NCBI GenBank assembly: GCA_003249625.1
Contig: QKII01000372.1
Span: forward strand, 1 to 38,431
Direction of reading: 5' to 3'
DNA length: 38,431 nt
DNA from: Propionivibrio sp.
GTDB lineage: Bacteria; Pseudomonadota; Gammaproteobacteria; Burkholderiales; Rhodocyclaceae
Shown here: positions 1 through 8,043 of the stretch, in pieces
Layout: every line of letters begins with the position of its first letter
How positions within the stretch are numbered: position 1 is the stretch's first letter
Notes under the pieces: generated by a model
Database searches by the model: none
The model's input: only the letters and a program-made list of their open reading frames with translations
What the model was told of the DNA's origin: nothing
Program-made: the position numbers and the translations under genes

Positions 1-107
1 GAGAAGGCGATCTCTCGATCATGTACTCTATAACATCAGGAGGGGCCCTGTCGTACATCGAATATATAAAGGAAAACATGCTCAAACCTTGGAGAAGGTG
101 GGAGTAA
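1..107 (+). CDS. Head-tail connector, 3' fragment (copy of the end of the gene at 37777)
   Basis: This is the last 34 or so codons of the gp6-like head-tail connector that is complete at 37777-38394. It is present here only because the window ends overlap. The stop TAA (105-107) overlaps the ATG of the next gene by one base. It should not be counted as a separate gene. Confidence 0.95.
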   Translation, partial: EGDLSIMYSITSGGALSYIEYIKENMLKPWRRWE

Positions 108-144
108 TGGCAACCAACGGAGCCTACACAAAAGAGCGCGACAA
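1..144. repeat. Terminal direct repeat (first copy)
   Basis: These 144 bases are identical to the last 144 bases of the window (offset 38287). The repeat spans the end of the connector gene and the start of the next gene, so it is the overlap of a circular or circularly permuted molecule and not a biological gene duplication. Confidence 0.95.
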
Positions 145-610
145 AGGCTTCCGGCACATACTGAAGCAGCTTAAAATAGCAGAAGGCGCTCGCGTTACAA
201 TCGGCGTGCGTGGTGACAAGAAGCACCAGGACGGGGAAGCTCGTCTCGTAGATATCGCAGTATGGAATGAGTTCGGGACTAAGACGATACCTGCCCGACC
301 ATTCATCGGCGGCAACCACGATGAGAAAAAACAGCAATACCGCAGAGATCTTCAAAAGAGGTTTGCGGCGATTCTTGCAGGCAGTACAGTTGAGCAGGAA
401 CTGGCTGAATTCGGAGAGCTTGTAGTTGGAGATGTGAAGCTGTATATGACAACTCTCGACACTCCACCGAATGCTGCTGCAACTGTGCTGATGAAGGGCG
501 TAGACAACCCTCTTATCGACACCGGAACACTCCGCAATGCAATCAAAAAGAAAGTGGAGCTTGGAAAATCAACTGTAGGGCAGCAGCTCGGTAAGGTGGG
601 CAAAGAATGA
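107..610 (+). CDS. HK97 gp10-like neck / tail completion protein
   Basis: This 167-residue protein carries the motif AVWNEFGTKTIPARPF at about residues 49-64, typical of the HK97-gp10 and phage virion morphogenesis families that sit at the head-tail junction. ATG at 107 is chosen over an upstream TTG because it overlaps the preceding stop as TAATG and has a GGTGGGAG ribosome site just upstream. It lies in the connector-neck-sheath gene run. The exact role, neck protein or tail terminator, is inferred from position. Confidence 0.7.
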   Translation: MATNGAYTKERDKGFRHILKQLKIAEGARVTIGVRGDKKHQDGEARLVDIAVWNEFGTKTIPARPFIGGNHDEKKQQYRRDLQKRFAAILAGSTVEQELAEFGELVVGDVKLYMTTLDTPPNAAATVLMKGVDNPLIDTGTLRNAIKKKVELGKSTVGQQLGKVGKE

Positions 611-924
611 GCCTCTTCAAAACATTGACGCTCACATTCACACCCACAGGCGGAGGGTCATGGTCTGGCGGCGAGTACACTGCCGCCGGAACACCGTATA
701 TCGCAAAAGGGACGCTACAGCCTGTTTCCGGGCGTGACCTCAACAACGACCCATCAGGTCAATACACCACGGATACGCGGAAATTCTACACGTCAACTGC
801 GGTTGCGGTCAACGACACTACGGTCCACTTAGGCACCACATACGTCGTAAAATCATCTATCCCGTACCAGTCCGACATCATTTCCCACTACAAAGTGATG
901 CTGAACAAAGTGGAGGCATCATGA
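607..924 (+). CDS. Putative head-tail joining or minor structural protein
   Basis: This 105-residue protein is predicted to be beta-rich, with many Thr, Gly and Ser residues near its N terminus and the stretch VHLGTTYVV in the middle. It overlaps the preceding gene by 4 bp (ATGA) and the next by 4 bp, so it is translationally coupled inside the neck operon. I do not recognise its family with certainty. Position between the gp10-like protein and the neck terminator suggests a small joining or stopper protein. Confidence 0.55.
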   Translation: MSLFKTLTLTFTPTGGGSWSGGEYTAAGTPYIAKGTLQPVSGRDLNNDPSGQYTTDTRKFYTSTAVAVNDTTVHLGTTYVVKSSIPYQSDIISHYKVMLNKVEAS

Positions 925-1451
925 CATACGACACCGAAAAGAGCGTGATAGAGCTTCTGGAAGCAAAAACAGGGCTGACATGGATACGATATGCCGACTC
1001 TACGGCTCCAGAGGCCCCAAGGCCCGCAACGCCGTACGGGACAATCCGCTTCCAGTCCGATACGGAGACATCAAAAATCAGGCTTATCGGATACGACGCT
1101 GAGGACAAACCTGAGTACAGGGTGAACAAAAACGTTACGCTCGTTATTCAGGTAATCGGCGGCGGCGAGCCTATGCTGAATATTATACGAGCTGGGGCTG
1201 CGCTCAGAGACAGCAGGACAGCCCTAAAGGATGCTGGTCTGGTATATCTAGACAGGCTGGCAGCGACCGATATCCCGCAGTTTATGAACGCGCACCACGA
1301 GCGCCGGGCACAGGCAGACCTGCTTTTCGGGTACACATACGAGTTCACAGGATCGGAAGCGGAAGATATGCTCACAGAAGTGCGGTATAATTTGAAAGAG
1401 AACATTGACGGCGGCGCAACGGCGTATGAAGTCGATGTGACAATACCATAA
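921..1451 (+). CDS. Phage neck terminator-like protein
   Basis: This 176-residue protein lies immediately before the sheath gene, the usual place of the gp12-like neck terminator (LIC_12616-type) in phages with DUF3383 sheaths. Visible features are a central stretch of short beta strands (NVTLVIQVIGG) and a C-terminal section ending in DVTIP. It overlaps the previous gene by 4 bp and is followed by a 10-bp gap with an AAGGAGAAG ribosome site for the sheath gene. Family assignment rests mainly on gene order. Confidence 0.6.
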   Translation: MTYDTEKSVIELLEAKTGLTWIRYADSTAPEAPRPATPYGTIRFQSDTETSKIRLIGYDAEDKPEYRVNKNVTLVIQVIGGGEPMLNIIRAGAALRDSRTALKDAGLVYLDRLAATDIPQFMNAHHERRAQADLLFGYTYEFTGSEAEDMLTEVRYNLKENIDGGATAYEVDVTIP

Positions 1452-1461
1452 AGGAGAAGAC

Positions 1462-2796
1462 ATGGGTATCCCAATTTCTAGCGTCGTTGCGATTGCTGTC
1501 ACATTGACGGGGACGAAGTTCCCGCAGGCATCATTCGGTATCGGGGCCATTTTGTCAAACAGCGTAGGGTTCACGGCCAGATCGATCGCAGTGACAGCGG
1601 CATCGGAGCTTACGGAATACGGGTATAGCACGACCTCTGACGAGTACCTGGCCGCACAGCTCTATTTTGGCCAGTCAGTCAAACCTCAGCAGCTCAAAAT
1701 TCTGCGCAGGCAGATCGACAATGTGCCTGTATCGATAACGACTGTCGCGAATGCCACAGATTACACATGTACGATCAACGGCACGGAGTTCAGCTTTACG
1801 TCAGATGCTGACGCTACAGCCGAAGAGATCGCCGCCGGACTCGTTGCCGCAATCAACCTCGGCAGCGAGCCGGTAACTGCTACTGACAACCTCGACGGAA
1901 CCTACGATCTTGACGCCGATGTGGCTGGAACCGCATTCACTGTCGAGGTTGACAGCGGACAGACTATCGGAACGCTTACCCCAGCAGGGACAGTAGCCGA
2001 CGACATGGACGCCATCGATGACGAGGATAGCGGGTGGTACTGCCTAATCCAGATCAAGCCGCTGCTTGCAGACGCCACAGCAGCCGCCGCATGGATCGCA
2101 TCGGCCAACCTTAAAACGCATACGGTATGGGATGACAGCGCGACGACGTACGACGCTGCTGAGATCGGAGGGACGTTCGCCGCAAACAACTACCAGCGCT
2201 CGGTCGTCGAATACCACAGTGCATCGAATCTTTCGGCGGCCCACGCTGGGTACTACCTGCCGCAGACTCCAGGCTCCGCATCGTTCCAATACAACGAGCT
2301 GTATGGCATTGCGGCCGACGAGCTGAACACGTCAACACGCAACGCAATGACAGCGGCGAACGTGACGACGCTCCAGGAGCTGGCGACCCGCACGGTAACA
2401 ATCGGGTCGAAGTTCGCCGACGGGACACCTGTATTCGTCATCAACGGAGCCGACAAGTTTGTCTACTACCTGCAGCAGCGCATCGTCCAGCAGATGATCG
2501 ACCTGCCGAAGTTCCCGATGACGGTCGAGGGCAGGGCGCGGCTTGTTTCACTGATCGAACAGCAGCTTAAAGAAGGCATCGACGACGGATTCATCAGGCC
2601 GAACCCGGACAACCCGAACCAGGCGCTAAGCCTAGACCCGATCACCGGAGAAATCGTCAACCCGGTATACGTCCCGCACCCGGATGACCTGCCGACGGCA
2701 GACAAGGCAAACGGCGTGTGGTCCGGCATCACGATCACGTTCAACTACGCGCAGGAGACGACCAGGGTCGAAATCTCCGCGAATCTGCAGGTCTAA
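1462..2796 (+). CDS. Tail sheath protein, DUF3383 family
   Basis: This 444-residue contractile tail sheath protein is followed at once by a tube-like gene, the normal order in DUF3383 phages. Its core has the typical N terminus (MGIPISSVVAI), the central SGWYCLIQIKP stretch and a C-terminal half with EGRARLVSLIEQQLKEGID. The sheath contracts around the tube to drive it through the host envelope. Residues about 90-168 form a Thr/Ala-rich beta domain (CTINGTEF, AINLGSEPVTATDN, GTYDL) that recurs in the tail fibre at 10482, so it looks like an inserted surface module. The ATG has a good AAGGAGAAG site. Confidence 0.85.
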   Translation: MGIPISSVVAIAVTLTGTKFPQASFGIGAILSNSVGFTARSIAVTAASELTEYGYSTTSDEYLAAQLYFGQSVKPQQLKILRRQIDNVPVSITTVANATDYTCTINGTEFSFTSDADATAEEIAAGLVAAINLGSEPVTATDNLDGTYDLDADVAGTAFTVEVDSGQTIGTLTPAGTVADDMDAIDDEDSGWYCLIQIKPLLADATAAAAWIASANLKTHTVWDDSATTYDAAEIGGTFAANNYQRSVVEYHSASNLSAAHAGYYLPQTPGSASFQYNELYGIAADELNTSTRNAMTAANVTTLQELATRTVTIGSKFADGTPVFVINGADKFVYYLQQRIVQQMIDLPKFPMTVEGRARLVSLIEQQLKEGIDDGFIRPNPDNPNQALSLDPITGEIVNPVYVPHPDDLPTADKANGVWSGITITFNYAQETTRVEISANLQV

Positions 2797-2807
2797 GGAG
2801 GTAGCAG

Positions 2808-3221
2808 ATGGATCAATTCACTTTTCAAGGGACCTATGACCCGTCGCAGGTGTCAATGATCGTAGGTGGCATTCGGATTATCGGGTGGGAGACAATCACA
2901 TTCGCCGACTCCGAAGCCCGTGTAACCCCCCGCAGAAGCGCCGACGGGCAGCACAGCCGGTCGGTGAAGCGCAACGTGCTGAAAACGTGCGAAATTGTAC
3001 TAAACCAGCAGAGCGAAGGGGTAGCAATCCTCGACGCCCTAGCCCTGTCTAGCGCTATCGTTCCTGTCGTTTTCAACGACGGCTCAGGAATCACAACCGT
3101 GGCCACGGCCGAAGCCGACGTGATGCAGCAGGGAACAATGGCGTTCGGGCAGGAGGCCGGGGACGTGACATACACGCTCAACCTCTACAACGCCAACTCA
3201 CTCCAGGGAGGTAACAGCTGA
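2808..3221 (+). CDS. Tail tube protein, DUF3277-like
   Basis: This 137-residue protein sits directly after the sheath gene and resembles DUF3277-type tube proteins: an N-terminal beta segment, a polar ARVTPRRSADGQHSRSVKRN stretch and an ILDALALSS helix. It should polymerise into the inner tube that the sheath surrounds. AAGGAGG lies 6 bp upstream of its ATG, which suggests strong expression. It overlaps the chaperone gene by one base (TGATG). Confidence 0.8.
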   Translation: MDQFTFQGTYDPSQVSMIVGGIRIIGWETITFADSEARVTPRRSADGQHSRSVKRNVLKTCEIVLNQQSEGVAILDALALSSAIVPVVFNDGSGITTVATAEADVMQQGTMAFGQEAGDVTYTLNLYNANSLQGGNS

Positions 3222-3682
3222 TGGCGCTTGCTAAAAACGAAGTGTCGGTATCTGTTGACGGAGCCGAGTACGTCATCAGAAAATACACCGGTTTCGACGC
3301 ACTCCGCATGTTTAAGGACGTGACGGCCGTACTCGCCCCGGCGCTGTCAAAGATGGTTTCAGGCGGGTCAGCTTCCGAGATCATGGGCAAGGGCATCGAC
3401 GCAGACATCGACTTCACAGAGGCCGTGCTTATGCTTCTTGACGGGCCGCGCGGGGAGAAGACACTCGAAGTCATGGAGAAGCTGATCGAGTCGTGCCTGC
3501 ACAAAGGCATTCCGATTACAAGGGCTACGTGGGGCGGCGCTTTCAGTGACGAGACGTTCACGCCGATCAAGCTGTCCGTTGAAGTTATCAAGGCTAACTG
3601 GGGCGGCAAGGTGCAGGAGCTTTTCACCACAGCAGCGGGAAAGCTTCAAAAAAGCGCCGGCCAGGATGGTGGCGAGAAGTAG
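3221..3682 (+). CDS. Tail assembly chaperone (short, unshifted form)
   Basis: This 153-residue protein lies between the tube and the tape measure genes, the place of the gpG/gpGT-type tail chaperones. It is mostly helical, with the segment DFTEAVLMLLDGPRGEKTLEV near the middle. Near its 3' end the codons CAA AAA AGC contain six consecutive A residues (3648-3653), where ribosomes could slip by -1 into the open frame described next. The protein should bind the tape measure during tail assembly. Confidence 0.75.
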   Translation: MALAKNEVSVSVDGAEYVIRKYTGFDALRMFKDVTAVLAPALSKMVSGGSASEIMGKGIDADIDFTEAVLMLLDGPRGEKTLEVMEKLIESCLHKGIPITRATWGGAFSDETFTPIKLSVEVIKANWGGKVQELFTTAAGKLQKSAGQDGGEK

Positions 3683-3834
3683 AGTCGGAGTGGCTTGTAT
3701 GGCGCCTTGTCATAGAGGGTGTTGATAGTCTGGAAGCCATCGACGGATACTACACATTCGAGCTGCTTTTGAGGGCAAACAGAGCCCTCGACATGAAGCA
3801 GATTCTACAGCAGGAGGCACGCGATGATCATTAG
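3221..3834 (+). CDS. Tail assembly chaperone, -1 frameshift extended form
   Basis: A second open frame in the -1 phase runs past the stop of the short form to a TAG at 3832-3834 and has no start codon of its own with a ribosome site. Slippage on the run of A at 3648-3653 joins the first 144 codons to 60 further codons. The extension reads EWLVWRLVIEGVDSLEAIDG, then ELLLRANRALD, the pattern seen in second halves of such chaperones. Its end overlaps the tape measure ATG by 11 bp. The 204-residue fusion is an inference from frame layout and family custom. Confidence 0.65.
3647..3654 (+). promoter_or_regulatory. Candidate -1 ribosomal frameshift site
   Basis: The sequence CAAAAAAG is read CAA AAA AGC in the zero frame. 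After a -1 slip the Lys anticodon still pairs with AAA and reading resumes at AAG. The stop of the zero frame lies 26 bases downstream and the -1 frame stays open for 60 codons. Confidence 0.55.
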
Positions 3835-5365
3835 AGAACTTCTAACCGTCTGGGGATTTGACGTTGACGAAAAGCCGATCAAAAAGCTGGAAGCCTCCAT
3901 CTCCACTGTCAATAAAGCAATAAAGGCCACCGCAGCCATCGGCGTAACGGCTGCAACTACCCTATTCGGCCTCGCAAAATCAGCATCAGCAACCGGCGAC
4001 CAGATCGCAAAGACTGCGGATAAAATCGGTTTTTCAACCGACGCGCTCCAAGAGCTTAGATACGCCGCGCAAAACGCCACAGACCTAGGCGTAAACGCCG
4101 TAGACATGGCGCTACAGCGCTTCTCGCGCAGGGCTGCTGAGGCGGCAAATGGAACAGGTGAGGCGAAGGATGCGCTTGCTGAACTCGGTGTGCAGCTTAC
4201 AGACGGTGCAGGCAGGATGCGGGACGCTGATGCACTACTGATGGACGTCGCCGACTCGATGGCGAACGTCAAGGGCGAGCAGGATCGCCTGCGACTTGCT
4301 TTCAAGCTGTTTGACAGCGAGGGCGCCGGGTTCGTCAACCTCCTTAAAAACGGATCGGCAGAGATTGCGAAGATGCGGAAAGAGGCGCATGACCTCGGAG
4401 GCGTACTTGGCGAGGACCAGGTGCGGGCATCCGAGGCGTTTGAGGATGCGATGCTGCGTGCCACAACATCGGTGAAGGGTGTGGCTCTCAATATCGGCGC
4501 AGAGCTCATGCCAGAGATACAGGCGCTTATCGACAGCATGACGGAGTGGATTCGCAACAACCGCGAGCTTCTGAACCAGCGCATCTCTACGTTTATAAAT
4601 GTCCTCAAAATGACTGTTTCAGCGACAGCAGATGTGTTTCGGTATATCGTCTCTGCCGTATCTGCATTCATTGACGCTCTAGGAGGTGCTGAGAAGGCGG
4701 CGCGTTTTGTCGGGCTAGCTCTGCTCTATATGGCGTCCATGTCAATCGTCGCGGCGATCGGAGGCCTGCTGGGAACAGTCGTCAAGTTGGCAGCAGCGGT
4801 CAGGACAGTAGGGTTTGCGGCGATCTTCACCAGTGCTGTATTCAAACGCACAATACTTGGAGCAATCTTCACGGCCGCGCTACTCCTCGGGGAGGAGCTA
4901 TACCTATGGTTTACCGGCAAGGGCAAAACCATGCTCGGGGAATGGCTCGGGTCGTGGGACGAGGTCAAAGCGAAGTTCACGACAATCATCGACACGGTAA
5001 AAGGGGCATGGGATCGGTTCACAACGTTCATGAGCGAATCGTTCGAGCGCGGCGCCGAGAACATCATGCAGATTGCAAAGTGGCTTCTCGATTCGATATC
5101 GGCACCGTTCGAGTGGATGAGCGGCCTGTTTTCCAGCGTGTCTCCGACCGCTGTCCAACCTGCATCCGCTCCTATCGGTGGAGGTGTTAGCTCTATGCAG
5201 AACATCAACGCAAACGTGACGGTAAACGCTCGATCGGGCATGTCAGAGAGCGACATCGCTCTTGTGCGAAGACAGGCGGAGCTTGGCATTGGAGACAGCC
5301 TGTCAAGGGCCGCAAGCAGGCTCGCTATAAATCAACCGGGGTATCTATACAATGGCGCTGATTGA
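3824..5365 (+). CDS. Tape measure protein
   Basis: This 513-residue protein determines tail length and is probably ejected during infection. Its N-terminal half is helical and Ala-rich, with GEAKDALAELGVQLTDGAGR at about residues 108-127, a pattern found in short tape measure proteins. Residues about 290-362 are strongly hydrophobic and could form several membrane-spanning helices. The C-terminal third is Ser/Gly-rich and then helical. Its position directly after the frameshifted chaperone supports the call. At 513 residues it predicts a short tail. A CAGGAGG site precedes the ATG. Confidence 0.85.
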   Translation: MIIRELLTVWGFDVDEKPIKKLEASISTVNKAIKATAAIGVTAATTLFGLAKSASATGDQIAKTADKIGFSTDALQELRYAAQNATDLGVNAVDMALQRFSRRAAEAANGTGEAKDALAELGVQLTDGAGRMRDADALLMDVADSMANVKGEQDRLRLAFKLFDSEGAGFVNLLKNGSAEIAKMRKEAHDLGGVLGEDQVRASEAFEDAMLRATTSVKGVALNIGAELMPEIQALIDSMTEWIRNNRELLNQRISTFINVLKMTVSATADVFRYIVSAVSAFIDALGGAEKAARFVGLALLYMASMSIVAAIGGLLGTVVKLAAAVRTVGFAAIFTSAVFKRTILGAIFTAALLLGEELYLWFTGKGKTMLGEWLGSWDEVKAKFTTIIDTVKGAWDRFTTFMSESFERGAENIMQIAKWLLDSISAPFEWMSGLFSSVSPTAVQPASAPIGGGVSSMQNINANVTVNARSGMSESDIALVRRQAELGIGDSLSRAASRLAINQPGYLYNGAD

Positions 5366-5930
5366 CGACATCTTCAGAAACGACACCAACCTGATCTTTC
5401 AGTCTGACACGATCCAGATAGAGGTGGACCTGCTGATGTCTGCAGGGCACGCACGTGCGGCATCAATCCCGGAAGATCCGGTAGAGACAGGAACGGTAAC
5501 TGACCAGATCATCAACGGGCAGCGCATCGTATCGGTCCAGGGGTTCGTGACGAATCACCCTGTCGTGCTCGGCGGGGAGTCTGCGATACCAAACAGGGTA
5601 CAGGATGTGTTCGATAAGCTAGATGAGCTATACGATTCCAGAGAGCCGTTTGCTGTTTTAACGCGGAGGAAAGTGTACGAGAACATGGCGTTTGAATCGC
5701 TGGCCCTTCCTGAGTCTGTCGATGAGGGGACAGACTCGATGATGTTCACAGCAACACTGAAGCAGATAACGATCCAGACCGCGGTATCCGTTGCGATACC
5801 TGCCGACATTCTGGCCGAAGAGGACCGTGGAGCGCTCCAGTCTCAAACAGATGCTGGGCGGCAACCAACAAAGCAGGCGACTGAATCAGAGGGGGGGAGG
5901 GCATCGCTGCTCTTCGGACTATTCAATTGA
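5352..5930 (+). CDS. Dit-like tail/baseplate protein
   Basis: This 192-residue protein matches the N-terminal domain of Dit-like phage tail proteins: a strand ending PVETGTVTDQIINGQRIVSV, then KLDELYDSREPFAVLTRRKVYENM, then FTATLKQITI. In contractile phages such proteins sit near the tape measure end and connect tail to baseplate. It starts 14 bp inside the tape measure gene. The C terminus (about residues 150-192) is polar and low in predicted structure. Confidence 0.65.
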   Translation: MALIDDIFRNDTNLIFQSDTIQIEVDLLMSAGHARAASIPEDPVETGTVTDQIINGQRIVSVQGFVTNHPVVLGGESAIPNRVQDVFDKLDELYDSREPFAVLTRRKVYENMAFESLALPESVDEGTDSMMFTATLKQITIQTAVSVAIPADILAEEDRGALQSQTDAGRQPTKQATESEGGRASLLFGLFN

Positions 5931-6259
5931 AAAAGCTCACGATTTTATCAAACGCCCCCGACCAGATCCAGAGAGTAAACGTCTACAACTGGTCAGGATA
6001 TTTCCGCTTCGTCTGGAACGATATCGGCGAGCACTGGACTATGGACATCATGGACGAAGACAAGGTGCTTATCATCGGAACTATCAAGCTTGTCCCTGGG
6101 GTTCCGCTACTGCATCAGTACGTTAGTGCCGATTTGCCGGATGGCAACATGGTTCTGCTCGACACCGAGGGGACGAACGATGCTCCTACTCTCGACAACC
6201 TGAGCACTCGATACGTCCTTATTGTAGCGCCGCAGGAAGAGATAGATGCGGCTGTTTAA
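5927..6259 (+). CDS. Baseplate plug-like protein
   Basis: This 110-residue protein resembles the small baseplate plug family of short myoviruses (Pam3 gp18-type): WTMDIMDEDKVLIIGTIKLV and then PGVPLLHQY. The plug closes the end of the tail tube. The start is a TTG that overlaps the preceding stop as TTGA, so translation is probably coupled to the gene before it. Confidence 0.65.
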   Translation: MKKLTILSNAPDQIQRVNVYNWSGYFRFVWNDIGEHWTMDIMDEDKVLIIGTIKLVPGVPLLHQYVSADLPDGNMVLLDTEGTNDAPTLDNLSTRYVLIVAPQEEIDAAV

Positions 6260-7058
6260 CCGAGCGGTATCGCTGACGATTGGACCATCAGGCCAAGACG
6301 ATATCGACCTATCCGGCTTTCGCATTGCGTTCGAGGTGACGAAGGACGACCGCGGACGACCGGCAAACTCTGCAACCATCGCAGTATACGGCTTGTCTCG
6401 AGACACGCGCAACAGGATCGAGCAGGGCCACAGAGTTACACTTGGGGCCGGGCATGACGGAATAGCCAGGACGATATTCGTCGGCGACGTCACGAAGATC
6501 GACGGCACGAGGGATGCGATAAAGATCGAGGCTGATGACAGCGCCGTGTCTATTTCGCGCATCAACGTAGCGAAAACGTATGATGCAGGAACACCAGCCG
6601 GTGACATGATCGCGGACATAGCTGCAGCTATGGGGTTCGACGGCGTAAACATTTCGGATGTTGAGGGCACGCTGAATGCAGGGTTCGCTGCTATCGGGCC
6701 TGCTGCTGAGGCCATAACCAACCTGACGGACCGGTTCGGGCTTGTGTGGACGGCACAGGACTATGAACTGTTTGTCACCCAGAAAAATGAGCCGATATCG
6801 ACAGACATGCTCCTGCTGACATACGACACAGGGCTCCTTGACACACCTCAGCGCATCACCCAGGACAATTACCGCACGGTCACGACGAAGCCGATGTATC
6901 GAATCAAGGCTAGGCTGATCGGGCATTTTAACCCCGGCAGGATTGTTCAGATCGACACGGACGATCTGAAGGGTATTTTCCGAATCCAGAAGCTTAAGCA
7001 CCATGGCGACACGCGCGGCCAGGCGTGGTATTCAGAACTGGAGGTAATCGAGAGATGA
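6246..7058 (+). CDS. Baseplate hub-like protein
   Basis: This 270-residue protein lies between the plug and the spike, where phages of this type encode a gp27/gpD-like hub. Early beta strands (FRIAFEVTKDDRGRPANSAT, TIAVYGL) resemble the first barrel of hub proteins, followed by IFVGDVTKI and a C-terminal barrel-like section (FNPGRIVQIDTDDLKGIFRI). The hub holds the spike at the tube tip. It overlaps the genes on both sides by 14 bp and 4 bp. The family call combines motif impression with gene order. Confidence 0.6.
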   Translation: MRLFNRAVSLTIGPSGQDDIDLSGFRIAFEVTKDDRGRPANSATIAVYGLSRDTRNRIEQGHRVTLGAGHDGIARTIFVGDVTKIDGTRDAIKIEADDSAVSISRINVAKTYDAGTPAGDMIADIAAAMGFDGVNISDVEGTLNAGFAAIGPAAEAITNLTDRFGLVWTAQDYELFVTQKNEPISTDMLLLTYDTGLLDTPQRITQDNYRTVTTKPMYRIKARLIGHFNPGRIVQIDTDDLKGIFRIQKLKHHGDTRGQAWYSELEVIER

Positions 7059-7699
7059 GCGATATCGTAAAGTCCATCATCGATGCGATGAACTACCAGT
7101 TTGCGACGCGGCACTTTTCACGCCCCGGTAGAATAGAAACGTTCGACAGCGCCACAGGGAAAGCCGGCGTCAAACCTCTTATACAGTTTCCAGTCAAAGA
7201 TCGTGACACTGGCGTCGTCACAACTCTCGAGCTGCCTGTTATTAACGATGTCCCGATAGCTGTCATGCAGGGAGGCGGTGGCAGGCTTACGTTCCCGATC
7301 TCGGCAGGGGACCCATGCATGCTGATTTTTTCAGAGGTGTCTCTGGACGAATGGCTCGAAAGCGGGGGTGACCCTGACCCGCTCGATTTTCGGCGCAACC
7401 AGTTGAGCGACGCAATGGCTATCGTCGGGATACAGTCGTTCGCTGACTGGCAAGAGCCGTTGGCGGGCAAAACAGCACTACAGTTCGGAACCGGGGAAAT
7501 ATCGATAGACGAATCTGGTAAAATAGCAATAGGTAACAGTGCTGGGGAGCTGATCGACCTGCTGAGCCAGACACTCGGAGAGCTGGCATCGACAACAGTT
7601 GACACAACGACCAGCAACCCGGTTCAGCCTATCAACAACGCGGCGGCGTTCACGGCACTCAAAGCCATTGTAGACCAGCTTAAAGGAGCGCTCGGATGA
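7055..7699 (+). CDS. Membrane-puncturing spike, Gp138 N-terminal domain family
   Basis: This 214-residue protein has the classic Gp138_N layout: the strand IETFDSATGKAGVKPLI, PVINDVPIAVMQGGGGRLTF, the acidic CMLIFSEVSLDEWLESGG and FRRNQLSDAMAIVGI. This OB-like domain mounts the spike on the hub. The C-terminal part is short, so the needle tip is small. ATG at 7055 is chosen because it overlaps the hub stop as ATGA and follows a GGAGGT site by 9 bases; an in-frame upstream start at 7025 would lie deep in the hub gene. Confidence 0.8.
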   Translation: MSDIVKSIIDAMNYQFATRHFSRPGRIETFDSATGKAGVKPLIQFPVKDRDTGVVTTLELPVINDVPIAVMQGGGGRLTFPISAGDPCMLIFSEVSLDEWLESGGDPDPLDFRRNQLSDAMAIVGIQSFADWQEPLAGKTALQFGTGEISIDESGKIAIGNSAGELIDLLSQTLGELASTTVDTTTSNPVQPINNAAAFTALKAIVDQLKGALG

Positions 7700-8043
7700 T
7701 CGACATTGACGGATATGATGACATTGTTTTCGACGGCACTGATATTCTCGTGATCGACAACGAAGACGCTCTTCGGCAGCGTGTCAAGCGCAGGCTGCTC
7801 ACGTTTTACGGCGAGTGGTTTTTGAACAGAAAAAAAGGTGTTGATTACTTCGGGAAAGTGCTTGGAGTGCAGCCGCAGCCGCTTGTCGTGTATGCCGAAT
7901 TCCGCAGGGTTCTGCAGGACGATGACGAGGTGGCAGGTATCAAGTCTCTGAACATTGACCTTGATAACGACGTTATGACCGTTTCCGCTGAACTCAATTC
8001 GGTGTACGGAATCATACGAATAGAGGAGGTGGCCGGTGGCTGA
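7696..8043 (+). CDS. gp25-like baseplate wedge protein
   Basis: This 115-residue protein carries the lysozyme-like wedge pattern DALRQRVKRRLLTFYGEWFLN at about residues 24-44 followed by a short beta C terminus, as in gp25/gpW-type and DUF2634-type baseplate proteins. It initiates sheath assembly on the baseplate in related tails. It sits between spike and baseplate J genes, the usual order. AAAGGAG precedes the ATG and the gene overlaps both neighbours. Confidence 0.75.
   Translation: MIDIDGYDDIVFDGTDILVIDNEDALRQRVKRRLLTFYGEWFLNRKKGVDYFGKVLGVQPQPLVVYAEFRRVLQDDDEVAGIKSLNIDLDNDVMTVSAELNSVYGIIRIEEVAGG

Noticed and set aside
3805..4671. 288-codon minus-strand open reading opposite the tape measure gene
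   Set aside because: Its Ser/Ala-rich composition is typical of an antisense shadow of Ala-rich coding sequence; the + strand gene fits the family and gene order.
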